Below, in pieces: positions 40,001 through 52,881 of a DNA stretch of 64,000 nt. Source of the DNA: Purshia tridentata. Taxonomy: Eukaryota; Streptophyta; Magnoliopsida; Rosales; Rosaceae. Both the position numbers and the translations under genes were made by a program. The stretch is from positions 1 through 64,000 of the forward strand of contig QANT01002465.1 in NCBI GenBank assembly GCA_003254885.1, read 5' to 3'. How positions within the stretch are numbered: the stretch's first letter is position 1; each line of letters opens with the position of its first letter. The notes under the pieces were generated by a model that ran no database searches, was not told the origin of the DNA, and saw only the letters and a list, made by a program, of their open reading frames with translations.

Positions 40001-40831
40001 GATGTTCTGTTTTGCTTTTTACACTTGCAGGACGTTGAGGAGTCTTTTACTAACTACATAGTCAATGACAGCTTGGGGATCATTTCAAATGCACATCTTG
40101 TGTTTGCAGACAAGGAGAAACGGAAGGCTAGGAGTTCCGCATGCCTTGAGCTCGCCAAGCTCAACTCTGACGCTGTTGACTCTCCCAAAACTGGTGTGGT
40201 AGTGCACTTGCCGCGCCAGTTTCGCGTCAAAGAGTACCCAGATTTCATGGAAAAGCATGACAGGTCCAGCTATGAGTCCAAACGTGTGATAGGGAAGCTT
40301 TTTAGAAAGGTGAAAGATGTATCGAATTTAAGCTCTTTTAAATTTAAGTCCTTCACTAGGGAAGTGGCTACCATGTGTTATGACCCTGACATGGAAGTAG
40401 ATGGCTTTGAAAATTACATCAATGAGGCCATGTATTACAAAAGTGAGTATGACAAGAAGTTGGGAAACCTGATGGAATATTACGGCTTCAAAACTGAAGC
40501 CGAAATACTAAGTGGGAATGTCACTCAAATATCAAAGTTTTTCAATAAACGAAAGGACTTGGACTCGATCAAATATGCATTGAGGTCATTGAGAAAGGAA
40601 GCTAGAACCTGGTTTAATGAGAACCAGAAGCTGGGAAGCGATTCAAGTGGAAGTGATGACAGTGTGTATGCAGCAGCAGCAAAAGCTTCTGCTTGGTACC
40701 ATGTTACTTATCATCCAACTTATTGGGGTCGCTACAATGAGGGAATGGAAAGAGATCATTTCCTAAGCTTTCCATGGTGTGTGTTTGACCAGCTCATCCA
40801 GATCAAGATGGACAAAACAAGTAGAAGATGA
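37020..40831 (+). CDS. RDR1: RNA-dependent RNA polymerase 1, copy A (diverged)
   Basis: Four coding exons: 37020-37541, 37853-39672, 39773-39923, 40031-40831; 1,097 residues. RDR1 copies single-stranded RNA into double-stranded RNA that Dicer-like enzymes cut into secondary siRNA, part of antiviral silencing and some endogenous siRNA pathways. The catalytic DLDGD motif of eukaryotic cellular RdRPs is intact at 791-795 (CSGSDLDGDIYF), and the neighbouring conserved blocks (QIRYGGYKGVVAVDP, NPCLHPGD) are intact. The intron positions and phases are the same as in copy B. Compared with copy B and with typical RDR1, the N-terminal 175 residues are strongly changed (start MDETIMLFGFP rather than MGKTI), the linker after exon 1 is 15 residues shorter, and the C-terminus ends sooner. 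The reading frame is uninterrupted and splice sites are normal, so it is probably functional but diverged. Confidence 0.95.
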
Positions 40832-41731
40832 AATTCCCTACTTATGTCTTTGACAAAGTAAGCATGAGCAGGTGTTTGTTTGAAAATTAAAATATGTTCT
40901 TAATTAGCTTTTGTATCAATTTGTTTTCCCTTTGAAATTATATATATGAATGTCATGATTTCATGATCTGTAATATGTTCTTTTGTAAACAGTTCAATTT
41001 CAATGTATATGAGCAGAAACGTGTGATTCAAAGAGTGTGTTTATATGAATGCATAGAAGACTGAAAACTTTATTTTGAAGCGGACACGTCACTTTTCCAA
41101 AAAGTAAAAAAGAAGAAAAAAAAGTGTTTCGACTAGTAAGTTTAGTATGGTTCACAGGGAATTGCTCCTTCCAACTCCTTGCCGGGGAAGTTCTCATATT
41201 TTGTCGCCTTTGAGGTCACTTCATGGAGTGAATGGTCAATGTCCAATTCAATCCATCACTTTTACTTTTTATCATCAAGGAATATATCGGTCCCACGACT
41301 TCCCCACCCATGTTTTCTCTTTTTTTTTTTTTTTTCTTTTTAAAATTTTTATTTTATGAACCTATCCATGCTTTCACAAGACGACAAGACAAATTATGGG
41401 TGACATTGGCCCTGAATCAATTTCCAAGGATCGAGCATTGGAAAAGGCTTTGCCAAACCCAATAGTGATTCCACTATATTTGGCTCGTTTTCTTTGTTTT
41501 TTTTATTTTTATGGATCTAAGAATTTTTACTTTGAATTCATTTCATGTCAAGAATTTTTTAGTTAAATCTTGACCAAAAATGATAATATTTCTTCCAAAA
41601 GTGGAACTCATCAATAATCTCAAGCGTTTATTAGATTTTAGTAATTAATGAAACCGTTACCAAATTTTAGATCGATAGGATTTTCTATACTTAGGTTTGT
41701 CAATTTTCTCCTTTCAATAAATTTTTAAGAT

Positions 41732-42126
41732 TTAAATGTCTTTATATTTGGTCCCTAGATTATTATCCTTGTATCAATTTGGTCTCTAAACTTCTAATTT
41801 GGAAAATTAAAGATTTTGACTTTTTTAATTTTGTCAATTGAAGACTTTTCCATCAATTTAAACATTTTTTATCCAAATTTAGTAAGAAAAAAATGATTCA
41901 TGAAGAAAAAAAAGTAAGATTTAACTAATAGAAACCATTTTAGACTAAAAAAGAACTTTACATGGTGCTATAAAAATATAAATTTGTATAAAAAATGTGC
42001 AAATTGATGAAAAAGCCCTTAATTGACAAAATTAAAAAAGTCAAAATCTTTAATTTTCTAAATTAAAAGTCTGGGACCAAACTAATACAAGTGTAATAAT
42101 CTGGGGGCTAAAATAACTATTTACCC
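41732..42126. mobile_element. MITE with about 115-bp inverted arms
   Basis: The left arm (41732-41850) and the reverse complement of the right arm (about 42010-42126) match well, including a perfect AAAATTAAAGATTTTGACTT block. The centre is not complementary. There is no coding capacity. The outer ends are (G)TAAATAGTTATTTTAGCCCCC on the right and a variant on the left. A candidate 9-bp repeat CTTTATATT occurs at both edges but overlaps the left arm, so the target duplication is uncertain. Confidence 0.75.
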
Positions 42127-42827
42127 TTTATATTGTAGTTGTTGGATCGTTCAATTAGAAAGATTACATAATTGCCTATATTATACTAAATTCGATCCCC
42201 CTCCCTTAAATAGCTCTATGCTTCTCTCAAAAAAAGTGTAAAAAAAGTTTTCGCACTAGAAAAGTGTCACTCTCTCAAAAAAGAAGGATAAAAATAAGCA
42301 GCCGGCCAGTGAAATATTGATCCAAAAGAAAAAAAGAATGCCAGTGAAATATGTGATAATCCCGTACGCTCAAGCCTACTATAATTTCATCATCAGTTTA
42401 CTCGAATCAGTAAAGGTCAAATAGTTTCGATTAAGAAAAAGTAAAAGTTATCATTCAGAAATTAAAAAAAACTTGAGTCACAAACTTTTATCTACTTATT
42501 ACCCTTTCTTTTGGTGGAATCTACTTATTAACCTTCATTGTTTGTTTAGAAAGAATACTTTTTTGGACAAAAAAGGGTTTTTATAATATATTTAATTTTA
42601 TTAAATGGATAGAGTTTTATTAAAGAGTTAATTGGAATTTTAAATTTACCAAATTTTTTGTGGGGTGTAGTTCTGGCGTGGGTTCAAACGTCAGTTGCAC
42701 ACATCATCAATTCATGAGAAGTATTTAGAGGGAAAGAACATGCGAAGGAGGGAACCGTGACCTTTATTTATTATTGGAATATATATTTGCTTAATTTATT
42801 GAAACAGAAAAAGAATATATGATTGCC

Positions 42828-42835
42828 TATAAATT
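42828..42835 (+). promoter_or_regulatory. TATA box of RDR1 copy B (putative)
   Basis: TATAAATT, about 790 bases upstream of the ATG. It makes sense only if the leader has an intron, which the sequence allows. Confidence 0.4.
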
Positions 42836-42886
42836 ATAATAAAAGCAAACAAAAGAACATATGTGTGTGCATAGCCAGTAGTGAGA

Positions 42887-42903
42887 TTGACTAGGGATTG
42901 ACT
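42887..42903 (+). promoter_or_regulatory. Paired W-boxes near RDR1 copy B start site
   Basis: TTGACT at 42887-42892 and again at 42898-42903, 11 bases apart. Closely paired W-boxes are typical of WRKY-regulated defence genes. They lie about 55 bases after the putative TATA box, so they may fall in the leader. Confidence 0.4.
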
Positions 42904-43618
42904 ACGATGACAGAGTCTCTGTAATTTGATCATGAACTTGGATGTGGTTTTATTTTAACTTGAAGGTCTCGGGGACGTCTCTACACTTTCTCTGTTCAGC
43001 ATCTAAGGTTTCTTCTATCTCAATTGATTTGCTGAGTTTCTGATAGTATAATTGTTTTTGGTGTGTGATTAGTTTTCTTCAATGAAGAGCTTTAATTGGT
43101 GTGCACCTTGTTAGCAAGTGGGTATGTTACTCTCAACTGCAAGAGCAAAAAAGACTATTTTTTCTCTTATGTTTTCTTCATCCTTTTATTGAGCAGAATT
43201 ATCATTCTGATCTCCCTGTTTGGCAATCTTCTAAGAATCATATATTTTCTTAGAAGGTTGTTGTGTATTACCTTGTTTATCTTTTAAATGTGTTTGTTTG
43301 TTGCTCCATAAGGGCATGTATTATGAATTTGGATGGCTTAGGTTATGAGGTTCATAATTGTTCTTAGCTAATAATTTCAATCGCATAATACCTTTCTATA
43401 AAGACTTTCTGGTTTTTGATTTGCGAAGTTTCATAAAAAATTTTCAAGTACATTCCACCTTTGGGATGCTGCATAATAGCTATGAATGTTTTGGCTGAAA
43501 ACAAATTGTAAAATTTTTCTTACTATACACAATACAGTAACTTACAAAATTCACTATTACTTGTCTTGAATGCAATTATTTACAGCATAGATGCAGTGAA
43601 TAAACTGACACGAATAAG

Positions 43619-46600
43619 ATGGGTAAGACAATACATTTGCATGGATTCCCTTCCAATGTAACTGCAAAAGAAGTTTCAGCATTTCTGGAGCAGCATACAG
43701 AAGAAACTGTTTATGCTGTTAAATTAAGAAAACCCAAAAAAGGGGGAAGATATTATGCTATTGTTCAGTTTGCCTCCACCAGAGATGCTGAGTGTATTAT
43801 CTCTTTGGCCAATATAAGCCTGTGGTATAAGAATTCCTATTTGAAAGCTCGAAGGATGGAACATGATATTGTACCAAAGCCAAGAACCTATTTGCATAGA
43901 TTGCAAAACATGGGATTGCATTTTGGCTGCCAGATTGCAGATAAAAAGTTTGCTGGTTTGTGGAGAGCGGAGAATGTTTCAGTGGACTTCGGGATTGGAA
44001 TGCGGAAATTACAGTTTTATCTGTCATATCATGGTGTGGTATATAGGCTTCAGCTTGCCTACGAGAACATTTGGCAGATTGAGTTGCATTGTCCACGTGT
44101 TCGTACTGCTACTAAGTATCTTCTGATTCAGGTTGCTCACCTATTTTTTAATTAATGTTGGAATCCAACTGGTGTCTTCTCCTAATATTCTTGGCATTCA
44201 TCTAATCTTTTTCCTGCTCAAGATTGGATAGTTTTGCATCATCTACATGGTCAATTTGCTACTCATAGTTCGTATGTTCTCTTATTTTTGAGTAAATAGA
44301 TGAGCATCAAAACACCATTGTCTGGAGAAACTGAGGTTTGTTTGCTTTAAGGATTAACAGTGTAATCCTTACTCTATATTTGAGAGAAATTCCATTTTCA
44401 AAATTTTATAGTTTTTAATCATATTTTTTGTATTTGAGAATATGAATTAATGAAGTATTTTATTCATATCTTATAAGGTACTTTTGTTATAGATATAAAA
44501 TCAGCCCTTATCATTAATAGGCTAAGAATTAGATATTATTTCACTATTGTCAAGCATGTTTTGTTTCTCACTGCCATAATTGAGTCATTTCATGCTTGCA
44601 ACTGTAATTGGAAAAAAATATTAATCTCTCTTAGTGCATAGTAATAATATTAATTTTTTTCTTGCATTCTTTACTTGAATGGATCTTAATGAATTTTCTT
44701 GTCCAATTATCAGTTATATGGAGCTCCTCGGATATATGAGAAAGATGTACGCTCTTCAGGACAAGTATATGAAGACCCTAATCTGAACTATTTTAGGGAT
44801 GCCCCTGATGACCAATGGGTCCGATCAACTGATTTCACTCCTTCATGCTGTATTGGCCAATCTTCTTCAATATGTTTAGAGCTTCCTTATGGCGACCAAC
44901 TTCCAGATTTTCGAGAAAACTTTGCTTACTATAAAGAGAGTGAAGGAAAATTAATCTTGGAGAGGGGATCTACATTTTCACACAACCAGGACTTAGTCCC
45001 CATTATTGGTTCCCCAGTTGTTGATTTGCCGTATGCTATCTTGTTTAAAATAAATATGCTGGTCCAGCAGGGGTGTCTTTTAGGGCCAACACTTGATATT
45101 AATTTTTACAGGTTGGTTGATCCACGTAGAATAAATGTTGCTTGCATTGACTACTGCCTGGAGAAATTATATAATTTAAAAGAGAGCTGCTATGAACCTT
45201 CAGTGTGGCTTAATGAGCAGTACAAGAAGTACCTCACATCAAGGAAACCTCCAAAATCACCAGTCATATCCTTAGATTCTGGGTTGGTATATGTACGCAG
45301 GGTCCAAATAACACCATGTAAAGTGTATTTTTGTGGCCCTGAAGTTAATGTGTCAAATCGTGTGATACGCAGATATCTAGATGATATAGATAACTTTATT
45401 CGCGTTTCATTTATTGATGAGGAGCTGGATAAGCTTTATTCAACAGATTTATCTCCGCGTACTTCTACTACAAATGAGGATAGGAAAACTGGCATCTACA
45501 AAAGGATTCTTTCTGTGCTCAGAAACGGCATAGTGATTGGTGAAAAGAAATTTGAATTTCTTGCATTCTCATCAAGTCAGTTGCGGGATAATTCTATGTG
45601 GATGTTTGCTTCAAGACATGGACTTACTGCTGCTGATATAAGAGACTGGATGGGGAATTTTTGCCAGATAAGGAATGTGGCAAAGTATGCTGCCAGGCTG
45701 GGTCAATCCTTTGGTTCGTCCACTGAAACGTTAAATGTTGATAGAGACGAATGTGAAGTTATTCCTGATGTAGTGGTTAATCGAGGTGGAGTTGAATATG
45801 TCTTTTCTGATGGTATTGGGAAAATATCTGCTGATTTTGCTAGGAAAGTGGCCTCAAAATGTGGCTACAAAGGGTGCACACCATCTGCCTTTCAGATTCG
45901 ATATGGTGGGTATAAAGGTGTGGTGGCCGTTGATCCAACCTCATCAATGAAATTATCATTGAGGAAGAGCATGTCCAAGTATGAATGTGTTAACACAAAG
46001 TTAGATGTTTTAGCATGTACCAAGTTTCAGCATTGTTTTCTGAACCGTCAGTTGATAACTCTTTTGTCTACCCTTGGAGTTCAGGATCATGCTTTCTTGA
46101 AAAAACAAAGGGCAGCTGTACAACAGCTTGATGCTATATTGATTGACCCATTAAAGGCTCAAGAGGATCTGGATTTGATGTCTCCAGGAGAGAGTACTAA
46201 CATCATCAAGGAATTGCTCATGTGTGGTTACAAGCCTGATGCTGAACCATTCATTTCAATGATGCTACAAACATTCCGGGCATCAAAGTTACTGGATTTG
46301 CGGACCAAAACAAGAATCTTTATTCGAGATGGAAGAGCAATGATGGGATGTCTAGATGAAAGCAGAACCTTAGAATATGGACAGGTGTTTGTGCAATTCT
46401 CTTGCAACAGGCATAGGCAGTTCTTTGATGATTCTTTCATGCTTGGTGGCAGCTCAACAGACCACAATTTCATTGTTGAGGGAAAGGTAGTTGTTGCTAA
46501 AAACCCCTGTCTACACCCTGGGGATGTACGTGTTTTAAGGGCTGTAAATGTGCCGGCTTTGCACCATATGGTGGACTGTGTTGTCTTTCCACAAAAGGGA

Positions 46601-48364
46601 TCAAGGTAGAACACATCTTTTAGTACTTCTGCAACATTGCGACCTCAATTGATTAAGAAATATCCTCTGATGTTTATAATTATTAAATTTTTGATGTTTT
46701 CTTAGAAGAGAAATAAGTAGCATGTTGAAATCAAGGACACAGATTTAGAATACTCTAATATCATATCTTCTGGTCAAACATGAGGCATGCATGCATGTGT
46801 ATACATAAACCAGTATAACGATACCTGTATTCCATATTATATAGTGTGCTTTATAGAAACTTTATTACCCTAATGAAAAAATTAGATTAGCTGAACCACT
46901 ATGTCCATGTAATGTGGCCTCTGTGGATATTTATTTAGCACGAGATAAACCAGTATGCATTTGGTATATGCAAAAGATGAGATACGGTTTCTAATCATTA
47001 TGCATTTGGTAGAAATATTTAGTATTTTAAAATTGGCAGAACTTGGTTTTTCTTCTAGATGCTTTTGGAATTTCTTAAATTGCTAACAAAGTGCTACTTT
47101 TTCTTGGTTCCCCTGCATAATTGATATGAAAATTTCATTTAAACATTTGATTTGATGATGAATTGTAATGTTAGACCTCATCCGAATGAATGTTCGGGAA
47201 GTGATCTTGATGGAGATATCTACTTTGTCTGCTGGGACCCTGATTTGATTCCTCATAGGCAAATCCAACCTATGGATTATACCCCAGCACCTACTGTAGA
47301 ATTGGATCATGATGTCACAATTGAGGTAATACTCTTGGATAATCATCTTACGCTATGAAATTTGGAATTTCTTAAAACCTTATTTTGATTTTATTTTCTT
47401 GAGATTGCAAATATGATGTCCAAGTGCCAAATGATTTTGTTGTAGTTCACTTTCTTCTGGGTTTTTATTTTGTCACATGCACAGTAAGAACAAACCCAGT
47501 TTACTTGATGTTCATTTTCTTATGGTGCAGGAAGTTGAGGAATATTTTGTAAACTATATAGTCAACGATAGCTTGGGTATAATTGCCAATGCCCACACTG
47601 TTTTTGCTGACAAAGAACCTTCAAAAGCAATGAGCAATCCATGTTTAGAGCTCGCAAAGCTATTTTCAATTGCCGTCGACTTTCCAAAAACTGGGGTACC
47701 AGCTGTAATACCACAAGATCTATATGTCAAGGAATATCCAGATTTCATGGAAAAGCCTGACAAACCCACCTATATCTCGCACAATGTGATTGGAGAACTT
47801 TTTCGTGAGGTGAAGGACATTGCACCCCATGACAGCTCCATCAGATCTTTCACTGCTCAAGTGGCGAGAGAGTCCTACGACCCTGACATGGAAGTTGATG
47901 GTTATGAGGATTACATTGAAGATGCTTTTTATCACAAAAGCAATTATGATTATAGGTTGGGAAATCTATTGGACTATTATGGGATCAAGACAGAGGCTGA
48001 AATACTCAGTGGGAGTGTTATGAGAATGTCAAAATCTTTCACTAAGAGGCGGGATGCAGAATCTATAAACTTGGCTGTGAGGTCACTGAGGAAGGAAGCT
48101 AGGAGCTGGTTCAATGAGAAGGGAACTTATTCAAGTTATGGAGCAGATGATGTATTTGCAAAAGCTTCAGCTTGGTACCATGTCACATATCATCCTAAGT
48201 ATTTTGGTTGCTACAATGAGGGGCTGAATCGTGACCATTTTATCAGCTTTCCATGGTGTGTTTTCGACAAGCTGGTCCACATCAAAAAGGGTAAAGCAAT
48301 CAAAAGGGCTCTACACATGTCATCTCTGGAACATCAGTTCAGTCGGGGGTTGCATTTGAGCTGA
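43619..48364 (+). CDS. RDR1: RNA-dependent RNA polymerase 1, copy B (canonical)
   Basis: Four coding exons: 43619-44131, 44714-46605, 47175-47325, 47531-48364; 1,129 residues. Same enzyme family as copy A, but closer to the typical RDR1 throughout. It starts MGKTIHLHGFP, has the N-terminal block FGCQIADKKFAGLW, the conserved RdRP region, and the catalytic DLDGD at 812-816 (ECSGSDLDGDIYFVCWD). Exon 3 is exactly 151 bp in both copies. Introns are longer than in copy A (582, 569 and 205 bp against 311, 100 and 107 bp). The C-terminus carries 20 extra residues after the shared INKKG/KIKM block. The pair arose by tandem duplication; the divergence between copies looks old. Confidence 0.96.
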
Positions 48365-49392
48365 TGACAAAGCTCAACAAAGATGATCAAGTCAACTGTA
48401 AATGCCTATGCTGATGATGAAAAGTACTTATTGTATAATATGGATCTTTAGTTTGTTACTTGTGTGTGGCACCCAATTTAGAAGATTTTACATGACTTCC
48501 TTCTTCATGTCCCTGATTTGAAAGATTTCTGTGTCTTTTTTTTCCTAGTTGATAAATGAGACAATTAAATGGTTTATAGGACTTTATTGTTTAAGTGGTT
48601 TCGTATGCATAAACATCCAATGGAGGCGAGGTGGATCTTAGGAGTCAATAAAGTAGTGGTCCATATAACATCGGTTTTTTTTAAAAAAAAAAATTCTGTC
48701 ACTGCGCTGCAATATCATGACAACCTAAGGTGCAAGCCTAGAATTCTTTATAATTGAGACCTCATCACCACGTTCTCATAATATACGCACAAGAGGTCTC
48801 ATGGAGATTGGCAGACCACAATATTCAATGTTTATCAAAATAAACAAATCAACAACGCAAGTTTCAACTATCCGTTACAGTAATGTCATCTGTTTCCTCA
48901 AAGTGAACCAAACCACATCTTTGAAATAGTTGGACTTCCAGTATTAATTGTACACAACCCCGCAAAACCAGCAGAGCAAGAAACTGGTTAACGTGATCAT
49001 TAGCTGGTTGTTTTTTGTTGTTTTTACTTTTGTAACATTTGTGGGGTCTGTCTGTCTGATTTAAGATTTGGTAAACAAGGAAAGTAAGTAAATCTTTGGC
49101 CTGTCTGTCCTCACCTCATCAATTAATTAATTTTTAATTTAAACAAAAGCATTGAACTATTGACTACACCATGCCCAAGAAATTAATCTAAGTTATAATA
49201 TATTTGCTAATTGCTATCCACCATAATTTATTAATAAATGATCAAGGTCGCATATATAGTTGCGTCCAAACAAACTAGTCTTAAGATAAATAGATTGATA
49301 AAAGTACAATCAAAGGAGTCCAAGGTTAATTTCAATTTTATTTTTGCATTTCTGAATCTTGAATTGAAATATTCCAGTTTATGTAATTGGAA
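48365..49392. other. Convergent 3' flanks of RDR1-B and SABATH gene 1
   Basis: AT-rich spacer with no gene or repeat that I can name. Confidence 0.6.
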
Positions 49393-50764
49393 TCATTTAC
49401 GCTTGAGAGCAACAAACAACTGAACTTTTTCTTGGCATCTTGAGTTAACGAGGTCAGCCTGGTCTACAAGTTTTTGAGTCAACCTCTCGAACATTTCATC
49501 CATAACATCACTTCCAAAGTGTCTTGCAAAGATTGCCTCCATTGCAGCCCTTATATGCGTCACCCATACAATAATGTCAAGTGGACCTTTCAACCACACT
49601 GCTGGGTTCGACAACTCCAGTCTCTCGATACTGAAACACCCGTTTTTCTCCACCAGCCCCACCATCTCCTCCGGAGAGACTGAATAGAAAGGCAAGTTGA
49701 ACGAGTCTACTTTACCTTCGTCAATCAATCCCTGCAGCGCATAAAAACAAAAAGCATTAAATTAACAAACTACGGGGACCAAAAGTGTAGTTTTGCGTAA
49801 TAATGAAGTAGCTAGCTAGCATATATACCTCCATTGCCATATCTACGAGGCTAGACCCTAGAGAATCGTAAAGCATACCCGTAGCGAGTTCAGAATAAGG
49901 CATCCCTTTGGAAATTCCCGACATGATCATCACCATCATTCCTCCAGGCACAAGCTCTTTAGCCCTGGCATTCAAAAAGTTGCTCATGTCCTCTGCAAAT
50001 TGGGATGCATAAGCATCCATTACTTCATGTGGGGCATTTGCGTAATGAATCCTCCCCTTGTTCCATGCCGGAGAGTCTTTGTTTTGCAACTTTGCTGGCA
50101 ACTTAGACAACCAGTGGACAGCGAAGGAGGTATGTACAAAGTGGATAGAGGAAGTGGGGAATAAACGACCGTGAAAAGAACCAGGGACACCAGCTACAAA
50201 GTATTGCCTGTCTTGTGGGAGAGACGTAAAGAGGGTATTGAAGTCATTCAACAGTAGATCGTTAAAAAACACTTGGAATTCAGGCATAGTTAGATCATGA
50301 TCTGAATGATCATGATCATCAGGGCATGATTGGGATTGGGATTCATATTTTTGTTTCATGGCTTCGAGTATATCTTGGATATTCACAAAAGTGTTGGGTC
50401 CAGTTGCACATCCCAAGTCTGTAAGACGAATTGTGTTTGAAACGGAGGAGAGGTTTTTCATGTCAAGCTTCTCGGTTATTACCTCCAGAATTTTTACTCT
50501 TTCAATGTCAGTAGATCGTTTCTATAAAAAACAAAAAATGGAAAAAATAAGCTAGCTAAATCATCAAGTTACTGTTAAAAATGGTACATACCTAAGGATC
50601 AAATTTGTATAAAGTTGGTTAGTTAATTAACTAAATTATTTGGTACTACTTATTAATCTAATTAAAGTGTCAGAGAAATAGAATTAGATTCAATACATAA
50701 AAAATAACTCAAACAGCTAGAAGTATATATTAATTAATATAGCCTTCCCCTCTTTGTTATTTGT

Positions 50765-50808
<44 letters not shown>

Positions 50809-52106
50809 AGCACCACTCCAATATAATAACTTAGTGGGAATAGTATATATATATATATATATATATCTAGAGGTGCATCCAATCTTTAAGAAAGAAACCA
50901 ATTAACCCATATGTATAAATTATTTCTAATATTGAAACATTCGATTGTTACGGGAGAACCCACTTAATTGTAGGGTGGAGTGGAGCTCATGTATATTGGC
51001 TAAAAAAAATAAAAAATAAAAATAAAAACTCCTGAAATAATTTGTTGATCCCTATCTTCTATCATTTTCTATGCATTTCAGAAAAATAGATCGAAGGAAA
51101 GAAGAGATCGAAGATAACTACATAATAAATATAAAAAAAATACAATAAACGGCACGACACAGGAGTATGGCAAGTAGGGTAGCTAGGCTTGTAGCATATA
51201 GGGGTTGTGATGGGGTAATTTTGAGAGAGAATCTTGAAATGTTGAATTGGCTACGTTTAGTACGCTTCCACTAAAGTTAGTCAACTATGGTTAGAGGGAC
51301 CATGTATATACGCAAATGGAAAATGGAAAATATTCTTAACCCAAAAAAAAAAAGGAAAATATTTAAGCTCCCTACGTACGCCCCCTGTGGAACTCGATTC
51401 TCTATCCCCCATTAGGTACTTTTGTGAGAGAGACTTTACTTGATCATGATCATGAGGGCTCTAATATTTGGGGTATTCATGAAAAATTAATTGCGAGGTT
51501 AATTAGTTCATTTAGGGTCATATATCGATCACGAGTCACAAACTTGATGCATGCCGGCCTGTGCCTATACCTTGAAATTAATTAAATTAACTTGGATGTC
51601 ATGTAATTAACATGCATGCACGTGATAATTAAGTATATACAAGTGGTAATTCCTAATCATCTGTTGATGTTTTTGGTGTTGATATGGTGTGTATGTTTAT
51701 GTTGGAAATTAAGCAGCTTCAAAATTTTAATTTAATTATCTTCTATTATATATTTTTATATGATTAAACTTTATTTGAACCCCAGTTAAATACTTAACTC
51801 TGAACGTCAAGGAGAAACGCGCTGCTTTGAACACAACCATCATATTAATTAGCACATAAAACATTATGTTTCAGAAGTCCGTACAGTATCAAATATGATA
51901 TAGTAGTTTTAATTTATGCATATATATATATGTCTGCATGCGTATTCCAATGCTGTATATATATAGGCCGGTGATATATATATGAAATACTCGAAAGATA
52001 CCTGGTAGTAGGAGTTCTTGGAGTAGCTGTAAGTCCCATTTCCACCGTTCATTGGGAGACTACCTGTTACTGCTTTTGTGCTGTTTTCTCCGTTGGTATT
52101 CATCAT
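49393..52106 (-). CDS. SABATH carboxyl methyltransferase, copy 1
   Basis: Three exons: 52106-52002, 50521-49829, 49731-49393; 378 residues. SABATH enzymes move a methyl group from S-adenosylmethionine to the carboxyl group of small acids (salicylate, jasmonate, farnesoate, loganate and others). Visible features: N-terminal NGGNGTYSYSKNSYYQ (substrate and cofactor lid), the cofactor motif LGCATGPNTF (about 71-80), NDLLLNDFN, then GSFHGRLFP and HTSFAVHWLSKLP. The residue before WLS is His, where salicylate-specific enzymes usually have Met, so salicylate is not the obvious substrate. The His/Asp-rich insertion DDHDHSDHD (about 100) is unusual. Intron 1 (1,480 bp) carries two (TA)n runs. The overall sequence resembles the farnesoic/loganic acid methyltransferase group; substrate not known. 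Confidence 0.92.
50767..50866. repeat. Two (AT)n microsatellites in SABATH 1 intron 1
   Basis: (AT)n at about 50767-50806 and 50844-50866, separated by 37 bases of unique sequence. Confidence 0.93.
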
Positions 52107-52881
52107 GTGAGAGCTGGACTCGGCTGTAGCACCCAGTTTCCGTCTGTGTGTGTGAAGTAATTAGTGGGTTTTATTTGTGAAGGTGGGTATGGCATTAACT
52201 CTATATATATATAGAACAAAACTGAAGGTGAAGAGAGAGATATATATAGGCATGTAACGTGGTGGTACCACCACATATGCATGCTTTACATTAATTAATC
52301 AATTCTATATATTTGATAATTGATTTGTAGATCCTATTGACAAATTAACATGGATCCAAGGCTGACTTAGGCTAGCTAGCTGTTAATATTTAAACTGACC
52401 AATGCAACTTCAACTACTTTTTGTCCCTTTGATCGATCATGCCCTACCTATATAGCTATAGCTAATTAGAAATCATTATGCAGGAAAACAGTCATATATC
52501 TGTCGGAAATTAATTAATGATACGATTCAGGGAATATAGGTAGCTAGTACAATTGAGGCTAGGATATATATAGTTTCTGATTGTATGTCTTAAATTTTTA
52601 ATTACAGAATTGACTTATGTATATATATGATTTGCTATTATATATAGCAAAGACGTTCATTCAATTATCAAAGAAAATGTTATTCTTTTGATCACATTTC
52701 TACCATATAGCTAGGCCTGAACAATACCCAAACCAGATAGGGCCTAAAAAATAACCAAACCATACAGGCCATGTTAATCTATTAACATTCTTCCACGAAA
52801 TAAATTGTTTGTTATGTTAAACATACTATAACGGATTTGATGCTCGATCAGTTTATAGGATATATATATATATATATATAC

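Larger units (their letters stand above)
40832..43618. other. Spacer between the RDR1 copies
   Basis: Very AT-rich, with a hairpin MITE at 41732-42126 and the promoter and leader of copy B from about 42800. A 5' UTR intron for copy B is plausible (donor after CATCTAAG near 43010, acceptor TTACAG near 43584). No gene. Confidence 0.55.
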
